A DNA stretch of 64,000 nt from Acidomyces sp. 'richmondensis' (taxonomy: Eukaryota; Ascomycota; Dothideomycetes; Mycosphaerellales; Teratosphaeriaceae): NCBI GenBank assembly GCA_003545705.1, contig QVLQ01000013.1:558001-622000 (forward strand), read 5' to 3'. The position numbers and the translations under genes are program-made. Shown here piece after piece: positions 62,744 to 64,000 of the stretch (positions are counted from its first letter, which is position 1; each line of letters starts with the position of its first letter). Below the pieces are notes generated by a model. It worked only from the letters and a program-made list of their open reading frames with translations. It ran no database searches and was not told where the DNA came from.

Positions 62744-64000
62744 ATGCTTTTCTCTACGTTTGTTTTGATGACCTTGCTGGTGCCAGCATTTGCGGCTGCG
62801 CTCCCCAAAGCCACTAAAACCTCCTCTACAGCAAAAAATATAGTGGCCAACACCGGCACTGCGTCGGGAAACCCTTTCATCGGCAAAAAAATGCACTCCA
62901 ATGAATACTACTCTTCTCAAGTCGTCCACGATGCCATTCCTTCGTTACCATCCAGCCTCAAGGCTGCTGCTACCAAAGTTGCCGAAATGCCGAGTTTTTT
63001 CTGGATGTTAGTGCCATGGCTCACTTTCCCATTCTTATGCGTGACATGTAGATAGACTTAGCCCTTGTTCTCCGATCGCAGGGATACTCACCTTAAGGTG
63101 CCTCTGTAGGCCTCCCAATTTTGCTTGTTCCTACATGACCTATGGCTAATTCGAATCAAGCATGGGTAATATGCTTGGCGAGATCGCTTCGAAGAATGCT
63201 GCTGGCGCGAATTCCGAGAGCATAGGAATATTCGTAGGTGTATGGCCCTTTCAGCTCCACGTGAAACTCGCATAAGCTCTAAATGGCTCTTCTAGTACGA
63301 TCTGCCTGACCGTGACTGCGCTGCCCTTGCATCTAACGGCGAGTACACCATTGCAGATGACGGCGTGGCCCATTACCAAACGTACATTGATAGCATTGCG
63401 GCCAACTTGAAAAAGCACCCGAAAGTGTCCGTCGCCCTAATCATCGAGCCCGACTCGCTGGGAAACTTCGTCACGAATCTCAATGTTCAGAAATGTGCCG
63501 AAGCGAAGTCAGCGTAACTCGAGTGTTTGAATTATGCGCTGACCAAGCTTGATTTGCCCAATGTCGCCATGTACCTCGACGCCGCGCACGCCGGCTGGCT
63601 GGGTTGGCCAGCAAACCTTCAGCCTGCGGCGGACCTCTTTGCGTCGGTCTACAAGAACGCCAGCTCCCGGAAAGCCGTCCGCAGCCTGGCCACCAATGTT
63701 GCCAACTACAACGCCTGGTCCATCGACACATGTCCGTCATACATCGGCGGCAATCCCAACTGCGACGAGTCCAAGTACGTCAACGCCCTTGCACCTCTCG
63801 TCAAAGCGCAAGGCTTCGACGCACACTTCATCACGGACGTCGGCCGCAATGGTGTTCAACCCACCGAGCAGCAGGCGTGGGGGGACTGGTGCAACGTCAA
63901 AGGAACAGGCTTTGGAATGCGCCCGACCACGTACACCGGCGATGCTCTCGAGGATGCTTTCGTATGGGTCAAGCCGGGAGGCGAGAGCGATGGCACGAGC
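62744..64000 (+). CDS. GH6 cellobiohydrolase, in-frame TAA, runs off window
   Basis: Exons 62744..63006, 63082..63105 (24 nt), 63161..63239 and 63296.. onwards join in consistent phase through introns of 75, 55 and 56 nt. A signal peptide covers about residues 1-19, then NPFIGKKMHSNEYYSS starts the GH6 catalytic domain; no cellulose-binding module is seen. The catalytic loops are present: GYDLPDRDCAALASNGEY (catalytic Asp) and VALIIEPDSLGNFVTNL (second Asp). At 63515-63517 a TAA replaces the expected Tyr codon in AKSA-Tyr-LECLNYAL. The frame then continues as good GH6 (YLDAAHAGWLGWPANL, DVGRNGVQPTEQQAWGDWCNVKGTGFGMRP, WVKPGGESDGTS). The Cys usual in GGECDG is Ser. As written it is truncated at about 195 aa. 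Confidence 0.85.

Noticed and set aside
1..64000. CRISPR array, integron, prophage or defence-type system
   Set aside because: The DNA is fungal nuclear; no spaced direct repeats, integrase, attachment sites or phage genes are visible.

Overview
This is nuclear DNA from a filamentous ascomycete (Pezizomycotina). Genes are compact, mostly 1-4 exons with GT-AG introns of about 50-130 nt, and branch-site-like CTAAT motifs are visible. Protein families are fungal: Rot1, Mtr10, Mdj1, Bro1, Cdc73, Pro1, Tip41, an EED-like WD40 protein and a GH6 cellulase. An EED homologue argues against Eurotiales, which are reported to lack PRC2. Species cannot be named from the window.

Layout. 0-7.6 kb: ZNG1-type GTPase (-), Mob3/phocein (+), SmE (-) and Mtr10 importin (+). 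8.3-9.1 kb: SAP30-like protein. 10.4-13.5 kb: Bro1. 14.9-18.1 kb: Mdj1 and 5-formyl-THF cyclo-ligase. 18.5-24.7 kb: Rot1, a large IPPHLR-tailed protein and a Cdc4-type myosin light chain. 26.4-31.5 kb: HIT hydrolase, SDR, SAM methyltransferase and a membrane-anchored double-psi-barrel protein. 32.4-36.5 kb: three unrecognised, fast-evolving-looking genes. 36.9-38.3 kb: a small unknown protein divergent from a CoA-binding protein. 38.3-45.4 kb: an AT-rich accessory island with a decayed amidohydrolase, an intact ACMSD-like amidohydrolase and a decayed LINE. 45.4-55.8 kb: Cdc73, an intron-bearing tRNA-Pro, a PAS protein, an EED-like protein, Pro1 and Tip41. 57.4-61.9 kb: succinate dehydrogenase flavoprotein and an intracellular LysM protein. 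62.7 kb to the end: a GH6 cellobiohydrolase running off the window.

Most genes are housekeeping: mRNA and SR-protein import, ER folding, MVB sorting, mitochondrial folding and respiration, proline and folate metabolism, TOR/PP2A signalling, transcription and chromatin. I see no convincing biosynthetic cluster, CRISPR, integron or defence system.

The most striking signal is broken reading frames in otherwise well-conserved genes. Mtr10 has three +1 shifts, the HIT gene one, the methyltransferase two and the PAS gene one. GH6 has an in-frame TAA and a Ser/Pro-rich gene an in-frame TAG. Most shifts lie at single-base runs, so consensus errors are the leading explanation. However, the long genes Bro1, Mdj1, Pro1, SDH1 and LysM are clean, so real decay of some copies is not excluded. 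Exon boundaries were deduced by hand from splice motifs, reading phase and family conservation.
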